Shown: positions 29,857 through 39,974 of the stretch, piece by piece
Numbering within the stretch: the first letter of the stretch is position 1
Layout: each line of letters opens with the position of its first letter
NCBI RefSeq assembly: GCF_019966575.1
Contig: NZ_JAINFK010000006.1
Coordinates: 62,001 to 126,000 of the forward strand
DNA from: Oricola cellulosilytica
Lineage (GTDB): Bacteria > Pseudomonadota > Alphaproteobacteria > Rhizobiales > Rhizobiaceae
DNA length: 64,000 nt
Direction: 5' to 3'
Translations under genes and position numbers: made by a program
Notes under the pieces: generated by a model
Told to the model about the DNA's origin: nothing
The model's input: the letters and a program-made list of their open reading frames with translations, nothing else
Databases searched by the model: none

Positions 29857-31274
29857 ACCGCGAGGCGCTGCTCCAACGTCTGATTGCCATATGCGGGAGC
29901 GCAAACGTGCTCGTCGATGATGCGGACACGGCGCCCTACCTCAAGGAGCGGCGCGGGCGCTGGACCGGCAAGACGATGGCCGTCGTCCGGCCCGGCACGA
30001 CCGCGGAAGTCTCGCAGATCCTGAAGCTTGCGTCGGAAACCGGAACCCCGGTGGTTCCACAGGGCGGCAATACCGGGCTCGTCGGCGGGCAGATCCCGGA
30101 TTCGAGCGGCCGGGCGATCGTCCTGTCCACATCCCGCCTCAACCGCATCCGCGACCTCGACACCGCCGGAGACACGATCACGGTCGAGGCCGGCGTCGTC
30201 CTGCAGACGATCCGGGAGACGGTTGATCGGCATGATCGGCTATTTCCGCTGTCTCTGGCCGCGCAAGGCACATCCCAAATTGGTGGCAATCTCTCGAGCA
30301 ATGCGGGGGGCACCGGTGCGCTGACATACGGCGTTGCCCGCGACCTCTGTCTCGGGCTGGAAGTGGTGCTGCCGACCGGCGAGATTCTCGACGATCTGAA
30401 CCGTCTGAAGAAGGACAATACCGGCTACAACCTGCGCAATCTCTTCATCGGGGCGGAGGGAACGCTCGGCGTCATAACCGCAGCGGTTCTGAAGCTCTTC
30501 CCGAAACCTGCCGGCGTTGCAACTGCCGTGGCGGGCACCTCATCGCCCGAGAAGGCGCATGAGCTCTTCCGCAGGGCCCGGCAAGCCGCAGGACCAACGC
30601 TATCAGCGTTCGAACTTATGCCGCGCATTGGGGTCGAATTCACCACTCTTCATATCGCGGGTGCCCGCGACCCGCTTGCGCACCCCCACCCCTGGTATGT
30701 GTTGCTGGAAATATCGTCCGGACGCTCGGAAGCGGATGCACGCACGCTCCTCGAGACCGTGCTCGGCGACGGTCTCCAGACCGGTACGGTCGAGGACGCC
30801 GCGATTGCCGATAGCGGCCAACAACGCAACGATTTCTGGCGCCTCCGGGAAGGTATGTCGGAGAGCCAGATTCCGGAAGGCGGATCGATCAAGCACGACA
30901 TCTCGGTTCCCGTCGATCGCATTCCGGCGTTCATGGCTGACGCGGAAAAAGCGGTCCTGGCGATTACCCCGGAGGCGCGCATCGTCGCATTTGGCCATCT
31001 CGGAGACGGCAATCTGCACTACAACATCTCTCAGCCGGCTGGCGCCGGCAAGCAGACGTTTTTGTCCCTGGCCGATCGGATCACGCCGGCGATCCACGAT
31101 CTGGCACGCCGGTTCGGCGGTTCGATTTCGGCGGAGCACGGCGTCGGCCAGATGAAGCGTGACGAGCTGGCTGCAACCAAATCGCCGGTCGCACTTGAAC
31201 TGATGCGCCGCATTAAGCGTGCGCTGGACCCCGTCGGCATCATGAATCCCGGCAAGGTTATCCTCTCGGACTGA
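29853..31274 (+). CDS. FAD-linked oxidase, GlcD/D-2-hydroxyacid dehydrogenase type
   Basis: A 473-residue flavoprotein of the VAO/PCMH family. The FAD-binding region (about residues 20-210) has PVVPQGGNTGLVGGQIP and QIGGNLSSNAGGTGALTYGV. The C-terminal substrate domain ends with AFGHLGDGNLHYNI and SAEHGVGQMKRDEL, the metal-site motifs of D-lactate, glycolate and D-2-hydroxyglutarate dehydrogenases. It starts at GTG overlapping the upstream stop. Substrate uncertain; single-subunit length fits D-2-hydroxyglutarate or D-lactate dehydrogenase. Confidence 0.9.
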   Translation: MNREALLQRLIAICGSANVLVDDADTAPYLKERRGRWTGKTMAVVRPGTTAEVSQILKLASETGTPVVPQGGNTGLVGGQIPDSSGRAIVLSTSRLNRIRDLDTAGDTITVEAGVVLQTIRETVDRHDRLFPLSLAAQGTSQIGGNLSSNAGGTGALTYGVARDLCLGLEVVLPTGEILDDLNRLKKDNTGYNLRNLFIGAEGTLGVITAAVLKLFPKPAGVATAVAGTSSPEKAHELFRRARQAAGPTLSAFELMPRIGVEFTTLHIAGARDPLAHPHPWYVLLEISSGRSEADARTLLETVLGDGLQTGTVEDAAIADSGQQRNDFWRLREGMSESQIPEGGSIKHDISVPVDRIPAFMADAEKAVLAITPEARIVAFGHLGDGNLHYNISQPAGAGKQTFLSLADRITPAIHDLARRFGGSISAEHGVGQMKRDELAATKSPVALELMRRIKRALDPVGIMNPGKVILSD

Positions 31275-31337
31275 TCTGTTCCGGGACGATATCCGGCATT
31301 TGCATTCCACCGGTGTGAATTTGCTAACCATTTAAAA

Positions 31338-31362
31338 AAGCAGCGTTTTCTTAACGCTGTTT
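31338..31362 (+). terminator. Intrinsic terminator after the FAD oxidase
   Basis: AAGCAGCGTT pairs with AACGCTGTTT (one G-U) around TTCTT, followed by TTCTTAG, and preceded by six As. It ends the Sua5-oxidase transcript before the DUF6101 gene. Confidence 0.65.
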
Positions 31363-31467
31363 CTTAGTCAGCAATCAGCACGCGGACGCTATCGTGAACG
31401 CAAAGCCGGCGAAAATGCCTTAAAATGGCTGGGACAGGGAACAGAGGCTTAGAGGTGGGAAACGCCC

Positions 31468-32067
31468 GTGGCTCTCAGGGATGAACAGGATGAGGCGTCT
31501 AACATGGCTTCTGGTGCACAACCGGTCTGGGCGGGTCACGAATTTCGGCTGGACCCGGCCAGGTTACCGCAAAAACTGGTCTACGCGACTCGTGGCAATG
31601 ACGGCGACGTGCACATCACGGTGCAGCAGAACGGCTGCGTTCTGAAGCGCAAGCTCGCGGCGTCTGGGCTACCCCTCAACATCGCCCTGCCCGTTCACGT
31701 TTTTGACGGTGTCGCGGTTCGGGCGATATATGTCGGTCCGGACAATGTGCTGGTCACACTGGAGCTCATGCATTCCGATCCGGAACTGTGCGTTCCACTC
31801 TTTGTCGGCCATCATCTGGAAGCGATCGCCAAAGACTGGCAGATCTGGTCCGATCTGCTTGGCTTGCCAATGTTGCTCGTCGACGAGGACGGCGTCACCC
31901 GCACGCTCGACGAAAGCGCCCGCAGGGTGATCAAGGACAAGAGCCACCCGCGACGGCACCACGCGCTCTTTGCAGAGCGGCGTCCGCGCTTCCTAGCAAG
32001 GCGGCGAATGGGAACGCTCGGTGTCCGGATGGTCCTCGACGGGGTCGAGATCATCGCGCGCGGCTAG
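31468..32067 (+). CDS. DUF6101-type hypothetical protein
   Basis: A 199-residue soluble protein: VWAGHEFRLDPARLPQKLVY near the start, then NIALPVHVFDGVAVRAIYVG, VTLELMHSDPELCVPL, and a basic C-terminus RRPRFLARRRMGTLGV. This pattern fits the rhizobial DUF6101 family (no known function). It starts at GTG with AGGTGGG upstream; an internal ATG at 31504 is the alternative. Its stop codon overlaps the stop of ubiA tail-to-tail by 4 bases. Confidence 0.7.
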   Translation: MALRDEQDEASNMASGAQPVWAGHEFRLDPARLPQKLVYATRGNDGDVHITVQQNGCVLKRKLAASGLPLNIALPVHVFDGVAVRAIYVGPDNVLVTLELMHSDPELCVPLFVGHHLEAIAKDWQIWSDLLGLPMLLVDEDGVTRTLDESARRVIKDKSHPRRHHALFAERRPRFLARRRMGTLGVRMVLDGVEIIARG

Positions 32068-33038
32068 ACGATTTCGGCAAAAGCGCCCACAAGCAATCCC
32101 AGAAAAATCAGCCAGCCGACACCGGTGTTCGACTTGAACAGCCGCAAGCACTGCTCCGCGTCGTCGATATTGAGGATGCGGATCTGACGTCCCATATGGA
32201 CAGCCGCAGCGAGCAGTCCGAGATAGGCGAGGACCGGAACACCCGCAGCGATGAAGGCCGCCGCAACTAGCGACAGGCAACCTGCGTAGAGCGCGACGAG
32301 CCAAGGCTTCGTCCTGGCACCGAAGAGACGGGCCGTAGAGCGAACGCCGACCAGTGCGTCATCGTCCTTGTCCTGATGGGCGTAGATTGTGTCGTATCCT
32401 ATCGTCCACAGGATCGCACCCGCATAAAGCAGTGCCGGCGCAAGTCCGACTTCGCCAAATATTGCCGCCCATCCCATCCAAGCCCCCCAGGAAAACGCGA
32501 GCCCAAGAGTGAGTTGAGGCCAGTCGGTGACGCGCTTCATGAACGGATAGATCGCCACCACCGCAAGTGAAAGAATGCCAAACCCGATCGTGAACAGGTT
32601 GAACTGAACCAGCACAAGAAGACCTACGAGAGCCTGGGCGGTAAGAAACAGTTTCGCTTGGCGGCGCGACACCTGCCCCGAAGGCAACGGACGCGAGCGC
32701 GTGCGCGCCACTTGGCCGTCGATGTTCTGGTCCACGAGATCGTTGTAGGTGCAGCCGGCACCACGCATAGCGATAGCGCCAATCATGAACAGCGCCAGAT
32801 GACCCGGATGCGGAAAGGGCGCGAAGGCTGCGCGCGCAGAGCCATACGCGGCAAGTCCGGCCAGTGCCGCCGACCACCAGCACGGCCACAACAAAAGCCA
32901 CCATCCTATCGGACGGTCCCACCGTGCCAATTGTGCGTATGGCCAGTGCCGCCGTGGCAGGGCGCTGTAGACCCAATGGCCCGACGGCGCGTCGGCGACG
33001 CGGCCCTGATGCTCGCGAGATTGAATAGTGTCGGGCAT
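32064..33038 (-). CDS. ubiA: 4-hydroxybenzoate polyprenyltransferase
   Basis: A 324-residue integral membrane prenyltransferase that attaches the polyprenyl tail to 4-hydroxybenzoate in ubiquinone synthesis. About eight membrane helices. The two Asp-rich Mg-diphosphate motifs are [21 protein letters not shown] near residue 100 and [18 protein letters not shown] near 220. The start is taken at ATG 33038; the longer frame uses an unlikely TTG. The upstream polyprenyl diphosphate synthase gene (35553) supplies its prenyl donor. Confidence 0.95.
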   Translation of the reverse strand: MPDTIQSREHQGRVADAPSGHWVYSALPRRHWPYAQLARWDRPIGWWLLLWPCWWSAALAGLAAYGSARAAFAPFPHPGHLALFMIGAIAMRGAGCTYNDLVDQNIDGQVARTRSRPLPSGQVSRRQAKLFLTAQALVGLLVLVQFNLFTIGFGILSLAVVAIYPFMKRVTDWPQLTLGLAFSWGAWMGWAAIFGEVGLAPALLYAGAILWTIGYDTIYAHQDKDDDALVGVRSTARLFGARTKPWLVALYAGCLSLVAAAFIAAGVPVLAYLGLLAAAVHMGRQIRILNIDDAEQCLRLFKSNTGVGWLIFLGLLVGAFAEIV

Positions 33039-33141
33039 GGCACAAACTGGTGACAAGGCGCCGGGAAAAGGTCAAGTGCTTGACCGCTTGCGGCCGAACG
33101 CATACCGCCGGGGCGGGATCAATGAAGCTTCGGGACAGATC

Positions 33142-34428
33142 ATGAAAGTGTTGTTGATCGGATCGGGTGGCCGTGAACACGCGCTGGCAGACAAGCTCGC
33201 CTCTTCGCCCATCCTCGAAACTCTCTACTGCGCACCTGGCAACCCCGGCATGGCCGAACTCGGCGAATGCGTCGTCATGAAAGTGACCGACCACAAGGCG
33301 ATCATCGACTTCTGCAGGATCAACGCGATCAATCTCGTCGTGGTCGGCCCGGAGGCGCCACTGGTCGATGGCCTCACCGACACGCTCAACGCAGCGAACA
33401 TCCCGGTCTTCGGTCCGTCCGCGGCGGCGGCGCAACTGGAGGGCTCGAAACGGTTCACGAAGGAACTTTGTGACCGGATGGACATACCGACAGCCCGATA
33501 TGCGGTTTTCAGCAACGCGCCGAAGGCAAAGAAACACATCCGCCAGCACGGCGCGCCCGTTGTGATCAAGGCCGACGGACTCGCGGCCGGCAAGGGGGTT
33601 ACCGTGGCCACAACGCTCGACCAGGCGATGAACGCCATTGACGACTGTTTCGAGGGCGCCCACGGCGCGGCGGGCGCAGAAGTGGTAATCGAGGAATGCC
33701 TCATCGGCGAAGAAGCGAGCTTCTTCTGCATCTGCGACGGAGAGACCGCTCTGCCCCTGACGTCGGCGCAGGACCATAAACGGGTCGGAGACGGCGACAC
33801 GGGGCCGAATACCGGCGGCATGGGGGCATATTCGCCGGCCTCCATCCTAACCGACCAGCTGGCCTCCGATGTGATGAAGCGGATCATCGAGCCGACCATG
33901 CGTGGAATGGCGGAGGCCGGAACCCCATTCACGGGGATCCTCTATGCCGGTTTGATGCTGACCGACGACGGCCCGAAACTGATCGAATACAATGTTCGCT
34001 TCGGCGACCCGGAATGCCAGGTCATCATGCCGCGACTGAAGGATGACCTGCTGCTGCTCATGAAAGCCGCCATCGACGGCCTCCTCGACCAGATGAGCGC
34101 GCGTTGGCACGACCAGGCCGCCGCAACGGTCGTGATGTGTGCGCCGGGCTATCCGATTTCACCGGAAAAGGGATCGGTGATCCGCAATATTGAGCGGGCC
34201 GGGAACATCGGCGCTGTAACGATCTACCACGCCGGCACGGCATGGCGCGGTGAGGATCTCGTCGCGAACGGGGGGCGGGTTTTGAACGTTACCGCCACCG
34301 GAAGAACCGTAACTGACGCCGTCGAACGCGCCTATGAAGCGATCCGCGAAATCGACTGGCCCGACGGCTTCTATCGCAAAGACATCGGGTGGCGGGAAAT
34401 CCAGCGGGAGAAATCCGCTAAAGCGTGA
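33142..34428 (+). CDS. purD: Phosphoribosylamine-glycine ligase
   Basis: A 428-residue ATP-grasp enzyme for the second step of purine synthesis. [17 protein letters not shown] opens the N-domain, [16 protein letters not shown] is the ATP-grasp loop, [12 protein letters not shown] and [17 protein letters not shown] are family signatures. The start is ATG at 33142, because the upstream frame is non-homologous. Its 3' end overlaps the convergent TrmN6-type gene by 11 bases. Confidence 0.97.
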   Translation: MKVLLIGSGGREHALADKLASSPILETLYCAPGNPGMAELGECVVMKVTDHKAIIDFCRINAINLVVVGPEAPLVDGLTDTLNAANIPVFGPSAAAAQLEGSKRFTKELCDRMDIPTARYAVFSNAPKAKKHIRQHGAPVVIKADGLAAGKGVTVATTLDQAMNAIDDCFEGAHGAAGAEVVIEECLIGEEASFFCICDGETALPLTSAQDHKRVGDGDTGPNTGGMGAYSPASILTDQLASDVMKRIIEPTMRGMAEAGTPFTGILYAGLMLTDDGPKLIEYNVRFGDPECQVIMPRLKDDLLLLMKAAIDGLLDQMSARWHDQAAATVVMCAPGYPISPEKGSVIRNIERAGNIGAVTIYHAGTAWRGEDLVANGGRVLNVTATGRTVTDAVERAYEAIREIDWPDGFYRKDIGWREIQREKSAKA

Positions 34429-35218
34429 GTGTCGCACGGCCGTTGGTGATCGCGTCGGCACGAGCGGTGAACGATGTCCCGCGCCCCTCTTCGTGGAGGA
34501 TCAGGGGCGGAGCAACCTGCATCTGCCGCCGGCTTCCCTTGATCGCCGAAACCACGATCCTGATTGCCGGCTTTGGGGGCCTCGGAAGGATCGGAAATAC
34601 GGTGATCGCGCCATATCGGCCTGCCATCGCGACACAGACCTCCGGGAGGGATTGTGGACGGGCGATAATCGAAAAACCCGCGCCAGGACGCGAAATCGCG
34701 CACGCGGTCTTCGTCCACCGTTCGAAAAGCTTGTCATCCATGACATGGGCCTGCGCCTTTCCCGCCTTGGGCGTGGCGCGGTCGCGGGGATCATTAAAAG
34801 GCGGATTGGCGATAACCCAATCGAAATGATCACGTGGGAAGCCGGCTATCTCGCGCGCCCTCCCGTCCAGCGCGACATCGGCCTCGGTTACGGTGGCACG
34901 AAACGCGATGTGCTCGTTTTCGGGAAGAGTGAGCGATGCGCGGGCGCACTTGACCATCGGAATCGCGCGCTCGTACAAAATCGCGCGCGCCCCCGGACAC
35001 CGGTCGAGAACCGAAAACGCCCCGGCTCCGGCGCCCGCACCCAGATCCGCGACCGTTCCGCTGAATTCCTCTGGCACCGTCGCTGCCAGAAGAGCGGAAT
35101 CGATTCCGGCGCGATGCGCCCCGTCGGCCAGCTGAACAAGATAGAAACGGCCGCGGTGAAACGCGTCGATGGTTGTCTCGCCCAATCCGTCGGCGAGTAC
35201 GAGGCTCTTCACGCTCAC
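34418..35218 (-). CDS. TrmN6-type tRNA adenine-N6 methyltransferase
   Basis: A 266-residue SAM methyltransferase. N-terminal [24 protein letters not shown] loop [15 protein letters not shown] near residue 60, and catalytic NPPF in [16 protein letters not shown] near 140 mark the N6-adenine methylase group acting on tRNA1(Val) A37 in E. coli. Only the family is certain. It starts at GTG overlapping the DUF2007 gene stop (GTGA), so the two are translated together. Confidence 0.88.
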   Translation of the reverse strand: MSVKSLVLADGLGETTIDAFHRGRFYLVQLADGAHRAGIDSALLAATVPEEFSGTVADLGAGAGAGAFSVLDRCPGARAILYERAIPMVKCARASLTLPENEHIAFRATVTEADVALDGRAREIAGFPRDHFDWVIANPPFNDPRDRATPKAGKAQAHVMDDKLFERWTKTACAISRPGAGFSIIARPQSLPEVCVAMAGRYGAITVFPILPRPPKPAIRIVVSAIKGSRRQMQVAPPLILHEEGRGTSFTARADAITNGRATLTL

Positions 35219-35436
35219 TCCCGCAGTTCGTTTTCCATACCCGCATCACGAACAATCCGGCGCGCCTGATCGAGACGATCCGACTCCACAAGTATGCGTC
35301 GCGGAATGACCCCGAGAGAGCCTTCCACAATGCTCATGTTCTGGTCGGCAACGAGTACACCGATCCCAGCCTCGCGCATCAAGGATTCCACAAATGACAG
35401 TGTCACCGGATTATTTGTGCGAAGAAGCTCTTCCAT
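35215..35436 (-). CDS. DUF2007-domain protein
   Basis: A 73-residue cytoplasmic protein. MEELLRTNNPVTLSFVESLM starts the DUF2007 fold, then GVLVADQNMSIVEGSLGVI and RRILVESDRLDQARRIVRDAG. DUF2007 is a small alpha/beta fold, related to PII-like signalling in some reports, with no certain role. The start at 35436 matches the family start; the 11-residue longer frame is less likely. Overlaps the methyltransferase start by 4 bases. Confidence 0.85.
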   Translation of the reverse strand: MEELLRTNNPVTLSFVESLMREAGIGVLVADQNMSIVEGSLGVIPRRILVESDRLDQARRIVRDAGMENELRE

Positions 35437-35552
35437 ACCGAAGTGATAGGGTGCGGCCGGGCGCGCCACAAGCCTGTCCGTAGACGATGTGTTAAACGGG
35501 TGTGACGATCCCGCCCCATTTCGGCGCTTGCCCGCTCTGGGCGGAGTTTTTA

Positions 35553-36602
35553 ATGTGCGTCGGTCAATCGGGAGTAGTGGTCTTGGGCGTGGTGATTCCC
35601 CTCGAAGAAAAGAAGAAACCCGGGTCGGGTGGCGTCGAGAGCCTCGTGGCCCTTACCGCAAGCGGAATGGAACGCGTGAACGAACTGATCCTGTCGAAAG
35701 CCGGATCGGACGTCCAGATGATTCCGGAGGTCGCCAATCATCTCATTTCATCCGGCGGTAAGCGCCTGCGCCCGATGATCACCATCGCCTCGGCCGAGAT
35801 GTTCGGTTACCACGGCGAAGGACATGTAAAGCTCGCAACGAGTGTGGAATTCATGCACACGGCGACGCTCCTGCACGACGACGTCGTGGATGAAAGCGAT
35901 TTGCGGAGAAGCAAACCCACCGCCCGGATGATCTGGGGCAACCAGGCAAGTGTGCTGGTTGGCGATTACCTTCTCGGCCAGGCTTTCAAGATGATGGTCG
36001 AAGTCGGATCCCTGGAAGCGCTCGATGTCCTCTCGCAGGCATCTTCTGTCATCGCAGAGGGCGAGGTCATGCAGCTCGCCGCCGCCAAGAACATGGAGAC
36101 AACCGAAGACGAATATCTTTCTGTGATCAAGGCGAAGACCGCAGCGCTGTTTTCGGCGGCAGCGGAGGTCGGTCCGATCATTGCGGGTGCAGGAAAGGCG
36201 GATCGGGGGGCGCTTCGGTCCTACGGCCTCAATCTGGGCCTAGCCTTCCAGTTGGTTGACGACGCGCTTGACTATGGCGGGAACGCCAAGGACTTGGGCA
36301 AGAATACCGGCGACGATTTCCGCGAGGGCAAGATCACCCTGCCGGTGGTGCTGGCTTTCCGGCGCGGCACCGACGAGGAACGGGGCTTTTGGCGTGCGAG
36401 TATTGAAAAGGGCGAGAACTCGGACTCCGAACTGGAAAAAGCACGCGGCCTGATGCTCAGATACGCTGCGCTCACCGACACGATCCAGCGGGCGCGACAT
36501 TTCGGCGAGATTGCTCGCGATGCGCTCGCGCCCCTCAGGCCATCCCCGCAAAAGGAAGCTCTACTGGATGTGGTAGAGTACTGCGTCTCGAGGGTAAGCT
36601 AA
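35553..36602 (+). CDS. Polyprenyl (octaprenyl/decaprenyl-type) diphosphate synthase
   Basis: A 349-residue trans-isoprenyl diphosphate synthase for the ubiquinone side chain. The first Asp-rich motif is in ATLLHDDVVDESDLRRS near residue 105, the second in LAFQLVDDALDYGGNAKDLG near 230, and the anchor SGGKRLRPM near 70. The start at 35553 has GCGGAG upstream; GTG codons a few codons later are alternatives. It feeds UbiA (32064-33038). Product chain length cannot be read from sequence by eye. Confidence 0.92.
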   Translation: MCVGQSGVVVLGVVIPLEEKKKPGSGGVESLVALTASGMERVNELILSKAGSDVQMIPEVANHLISSGGKRLRPMITIASAEMFGYHGEGHVKLATSVEFMHTATLLHDDVVDESDLRRSKPTARMIWGNQASVLVGDYLLGQAFKMMVEVGSLEALDVLSQASSVIAEGEVMQLAAAKNMETTEDEYLSVIKAKTAALFSAAAEVGPIIAGAGKADRGALRSYGLNLGLAFQLVDDALDYGGNAKDLGKNTGDDFREGKITLPVVLAFRRGTDEERGFWRASIEKGENSDSELEKARGLMLRYAALTDTIQRARHFGEIARDALAPLRPSPQKEALLDVVEYCVSRVS

Positions 36603-36700
36603 CCCTTGGCCATACATTGCGCGGCTATCATAAAAAGGCCATGCTCAACCGGTGATCTGGCCCTTCGCCCGCGCGGTATCTACTCCCGATAGGTAACCCT

Positions 36701-38488
36701 ATGAAACGTCTCGTCTATCCAGTCATCCTTCTGGCCATTACGGCGCTTTCGCATCCGGCAGCCGCCGAACGCGCGCCGGCTAATGACCTTTCATCGGCGC
36801 AATCTCTGTCGGGAGCCTATCTTGCGGCGGCGACCGCACGAACCGACAACGATTTCGATGCCGCCGTGAAATATTACCGTGACGCGCTTCGATTCGATCC
36901 GGGCAATCTGGAGATCCAGGAGGAGCTCCTGATCGCTCTGATCACCAGCGGCCACTTCGAGGAGGCGCTGCCGTTCGCGGAGAAACTGAAGACTGTTGCG
37001 GAAATCGAGCGGGTTTCGCGTGTCGCGCTCGGTATTCGCGCCATTCAGGAGCGCCGCTACCTGCAAGCCGACAGCATGCTGATCCTCTCGGTCGAGAACG
37101 AACTCGAACGTTTGCTGACAGGGATCATGCGCAGTTGGGCGCAGTTCGGGGCGGGCGAAGTCGACCATGCCTTGCGTTCAGTCGATGAACTCGAAGGCAA
37201 AGACTGGTATGAGCTGTTCAAGGCCTATCACGGCGCATTGATCGCCAATGCTGCGGGCAGAAAATCGGAAGCCGCCAAGCGCTTCGAATACGGCATGAAC
37301 AATACGGCGGGCGGCAGCGCGTCGCCCCAAACTTACCTGCGCATGGCTGAAGCCTATGCAGGATTTCTTGCACGCGACGGAAAGACGGAAGATGCGTTAG
37401 CCACCATCGATCGCGGGCTCGGTATCGCGCCTCAAAATCCGGCTCTTCTGGGTCTTCTCAAAGACTCGGAAAAGATCGGTGCGCAGGCCCTGCGTATTGC
37501 GGACCCTGCAGCCGGAACCGCGGAGATACTGTTCAACCTCGGTACCGCCATCAACCGGGATGGCGCGGAGAGCTTCGCGGCGCTTTATCTGGAGATGGCG
37601 CGCGCGCTCGTTCCCAACAACGCGGCAGTGAATTTTGAACTCGGCGGGATCGCGGAACGGCTCGGCAATCCGGAGCGAGCAATCGCATATTACGACAACG
37701 TTCCCAAACAATCGTTCTATGGGCGGCTCGCGCATTTGCAGAAGGGTCTGAACCTCTCGGATATGGAACGGAACGACGAAGCGAAGGAAACTCTTGCTGC
37801 GGCCGTGAAGGAGGACCCCACCGAATATCGGGGTTATCTGGCGCTCGGAGGCGTCCACGCCGCGCTTAAGGAGTTTGCCGAAGCGGCCGAATTATATGAG
37901 CAGGCGGTCAAGAACATCGACACGAATGATGCGACGTTCTGGCCGCTCTTCTACCGTCTCGGGATAGCATACGAGCGCACCAATCAGTGGGAGAAGGCGG
38001 AAGCGGCGTTCAAGCACGCGCTGGAATTGTCACCGAACCAGCCAGATGTTCTCAACTATCTGGGTTATTCGTGGATCGACATGAACATGAACCTTGAGGA
38101 AGGCCTCGAGATGATCCGCAAGGCTGTAGAGATGCGTCCGCGTGACGGCTACATCGTCGATTCGCTCGGCTGGGCCTATTATCGCCTCGGCCGTTTCGAA
38201 GAAGCGGTTGTCGAACTCGAAAAATCGACCGACCTGCGGCCGCGCGACGCCATAATTAACGACCATCTCGGCGACGCATACTGGCGAGTCGGACGCAAGC
38301 TCGAGGCGACATACCAGTGGGCACGGGCGCTCGACATGGAGATCGAGCGCGACGACGCCGCGAAGATCGAGGCAAAGCTTGCCGCAAGCAATGCGACCGG
38401 AATGACGCCACAGGTGGCGGTAAGCCAAGCAGATGCCGGAGAACCGGGCAAAACCGCCGCATCACCAAACACCAAGAACGGTGGCTGA
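36701..38488 (+). CDS. Exported TPR-repeat protein
   Basis: A 595-residue protein with a signal peptide (MKRLVYPVILLAITALSHPA, cleavage near AAA) and at least ten tetratricopeptide repeats, for example EAALAFKHALELSPNQPDV-like modules at about 435-470 and the adjacent YRLGRFEEAVVELEKSTDL. TPRs form a protein-interaction solenoid, here periplasmic. The partner is unknown. It sits directly before ispE in rhizobial order, 26 bases apart. Confidence 0.85.
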   Translation: MKRLVYPVILLAITALSHPAAAERAPANDLSSAQSLSGAYLAAATARTDNDFDAAVKYYRDALRFDPGNLEIQEELLIALITSGHFEEALPFAEKLKTVAEIERVSRVALGIRAIQERRYLQADSMLILSVENELERLLTGIMRSWAQFGAGEVDHALRSVDELEGKDWYELFKAYHGALIANAAGRKSEAAKRFEYGMNNTAGGSASPQTYLRMAEAYAGFLARDGKTEDALATIDRGLGIAPQNPALLGLLKDSEKIGAQALRIADPAAGTAEILFNLGTAINRDGAESFAALYLEMARALVPNNAAVNFELGGIAERLGNPERAIAYYDNVPKQSFYGRLAHLQKGLNLSDMERNDEAKETLAAAVKEDPTEYRGYLALGGVHAALKEFAEAAELYEQAVKNIDTNDATFWPLFYRLGIAYERTNQWEKAEAAFKHALELSPNQPDVLNYLGYSWIDMNMNLEEGLEMIRKAVEMRPRDGYIVDSLGWAYYRLGRFEEAVVELEKSTDLRPRDAIINDHLGDAYWRVGRKLEATYQWARALDMEIERDDAAKIEAKLAASNATGMTPQVAVSQADAGEPGKTAASPNTKNGG

Positions 38489-38514
38489 GGCTGCGGGCTG
38501 CGTCCAATCGCTCG

Positions 38515-39417
38515 ATGAGCACGGTCTTCTTCGCGCCCGCGAAGGTCAATCTGGCCCTGCATGTGACCGGTCAACGGGACGATGGCTATCACCTGATAGA
38601 GACGCTGGTTGTGTTTGCCGATATCGGAGACCGCGTTTCCGTCACTTCCTCGCTCCGCGACTCTTTCGAAATTGTGGGCCCGAGGGCTTCGGCCCTAGCG
38701 TACGAAGACCCGGCGGAAAATCTCGTTATCGGCGCGCGGGACCTGCTCAGGCACGAGCTTGAGAGCGTAGGCCGAGCCTCAACACCGGTATCGATCGTTC
38801 TTGAAAAGCATCTTCCCACTGGCTCCGGCATGGGAGGCGGCTCTGCCGACGCGGCGGCCACCCTGAAAGCGCTGGCGCAGTTGTGGACAGGTGACGATCT
38901 TTCCGCGAACCTCAATGAGGCCTCGGTAACGCTTGGTGCCGATGTCCCGATGTGCCTTCTTGGGCGACCGCTGATCGCCACCGGGATCGGCGAGCGTGTG
39001 AAACCGCTCGCCCTATTGCCCGCATTCGCCATGGTGCTTGTCAATCCGGGCGTTCACAGTTCCACGCCGACCGTCTTCAAGGCGCTGAAAACTCGAACCA
39101 ATGCACCGCTCTCGCTGAAACATATGCCGTCCTCGACCGATACGCCAGAGTGGATCGCGTGGCTTCAGGCAAACACGCGAAACGATCTGCAAACGCCAGC
39201 GAACGATCTTACCCCCAAAATTACGGATGTGATCGATGCCATCGAGGCGACGGAACCGCTTCTGACCCGCATGACGGGTTCGGGCGCCACGTGTTTCGGT
39301 ATCTTCAAGAACAGGGCCGAAGCCGACCTCGCCGCGCACCGCCTGTTGCGCGTCCATCCCGATTGGTGGATTACCGCAGCCACCACCGCCGCCTCGCCCC
39401 AAAAGGAAAACCCATGA
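38515..39417 (+). CDS. ispE: 4-diphosphocytidyl-2-C-methyl-D-erythritol kinase
   Basis: A 300-residue GHMP kinase of the MEP isoprenoid pathway. Substrate motif FAPAKVNLALHVTGQRDDGYH at the start, ATP loop LPTGSGMGGGSADAAATL near residue 100, and C-terminal RMTGSGATCFGIF near 255. The start is MSTVFFAPAK at 38515. The stop overlaps moaB by 4 bases (ATGA). Its presence shows the organism uses the MEP route, although no dxs is found in the usual place after xseB. Confidence 0.96.
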   Translation: MSTVFFAPAKVNLALHVTGQRDDGYHLIETLVVFADIGDRVSVTSSLRDSFEIVGPRASALAYEDPAENLVIGARDLLRHELESVGRASTPVSIVLEKHLPTGSGMGGGSADAAATLKALAQLWTGDDLSANLNEASVTLGADVPMCLLGRPLIATGIGERVKPLALLPAFAMVLVNPGVHSSTPTVFKALKTRTNAPLSLKHMPSSTDTPEWIAWLQANTRNDLQTPANDLTPKITDVIDAIEATEPLLTRMTGSGATCFGIFKNRAEADLAAHRLLRVHPDWWITAATTAASPQKENP

Positions 39418-39971
39418 GCCGCATCGACAAGAGCCGCCCATTCATCCCCGTCCATATCGCTGTCCTTACCGTCTCGGACACGCGCTCGGTCGAAGACGAC
39501 AAGTCCGGGGGAACGCTCGCCGCTCGCATTGCGGAAGCCGGCCATGTACTCGCCGACAGGGCCGTCGTTACCGATGATCGCGAGAGGATCGCGGCGGCGG
39601 TCACCGACTGGGCGAAGCGTTCGGACATAGAGGTGATCATTACCACCGGTGGAACGGGTTTCACCGGTCGCGATGTAACACCCGACGCGCTCGAACCGCT
39701 GTTCGAGAAGCGCATGGACGGCTTCTCCTCGATTTTCCACCAGCTCTCCTACGATAAGATCGGAACGTCGACGATCCAGTCGCGCGCGACGGCCGGACTG
39801 ATCAACCAGACATTCGTGTTCGTGCTTCCCGGCTCGCCCGGCGCCTGCAAGGATGCCTGGGACGGGATATTGCACCAGCAGCTCGACTACAGGCACATGC
39901 CCTGCAATTTCGTGGAGATCATGCCCCGTCTCGACGAACACCTGAAACGCAGCGGCGGCAAATCTGCCTGA
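39414..39971 (+). CDS. moaB: Molybdenum cofactor biosynthesis protein B
   Basis: A 185-residue MogA/MoaB-type adenylyltransferase-like protein for molybdopterin synthesis. VHIAVLTVSDTRSVEDDKSGG near residue 15, IITTGGTGFTGRDVTPDAL near 82, and FVLPGSPGACKDAW near 145 are hallmarks. The ATGA overlap with ispE suggests coupled translation. Molybdenum cofactor is needed by the form II CO-dehydrogenase-like enzyme at 55-59 kb. Confidence 0.94.
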   Translation: MSRIDKSRPFIPVHIAVLTVSDTRSVEDDKSGGTLAARIAEAGHVLADRAVVTDDRERIAAAVTDWAKRSDIEVIITTGGTGFTGRDVTPDALEPLFEKRMDGFSSIFHQLSYDKIGTSTIQSRATAGLINQTFVFVLPGSPGACKDAWDGILHQQLDYRHMPCNFVEIMPRLDEHLKRSGGKSA

Positions 39972-39974
39972 TCT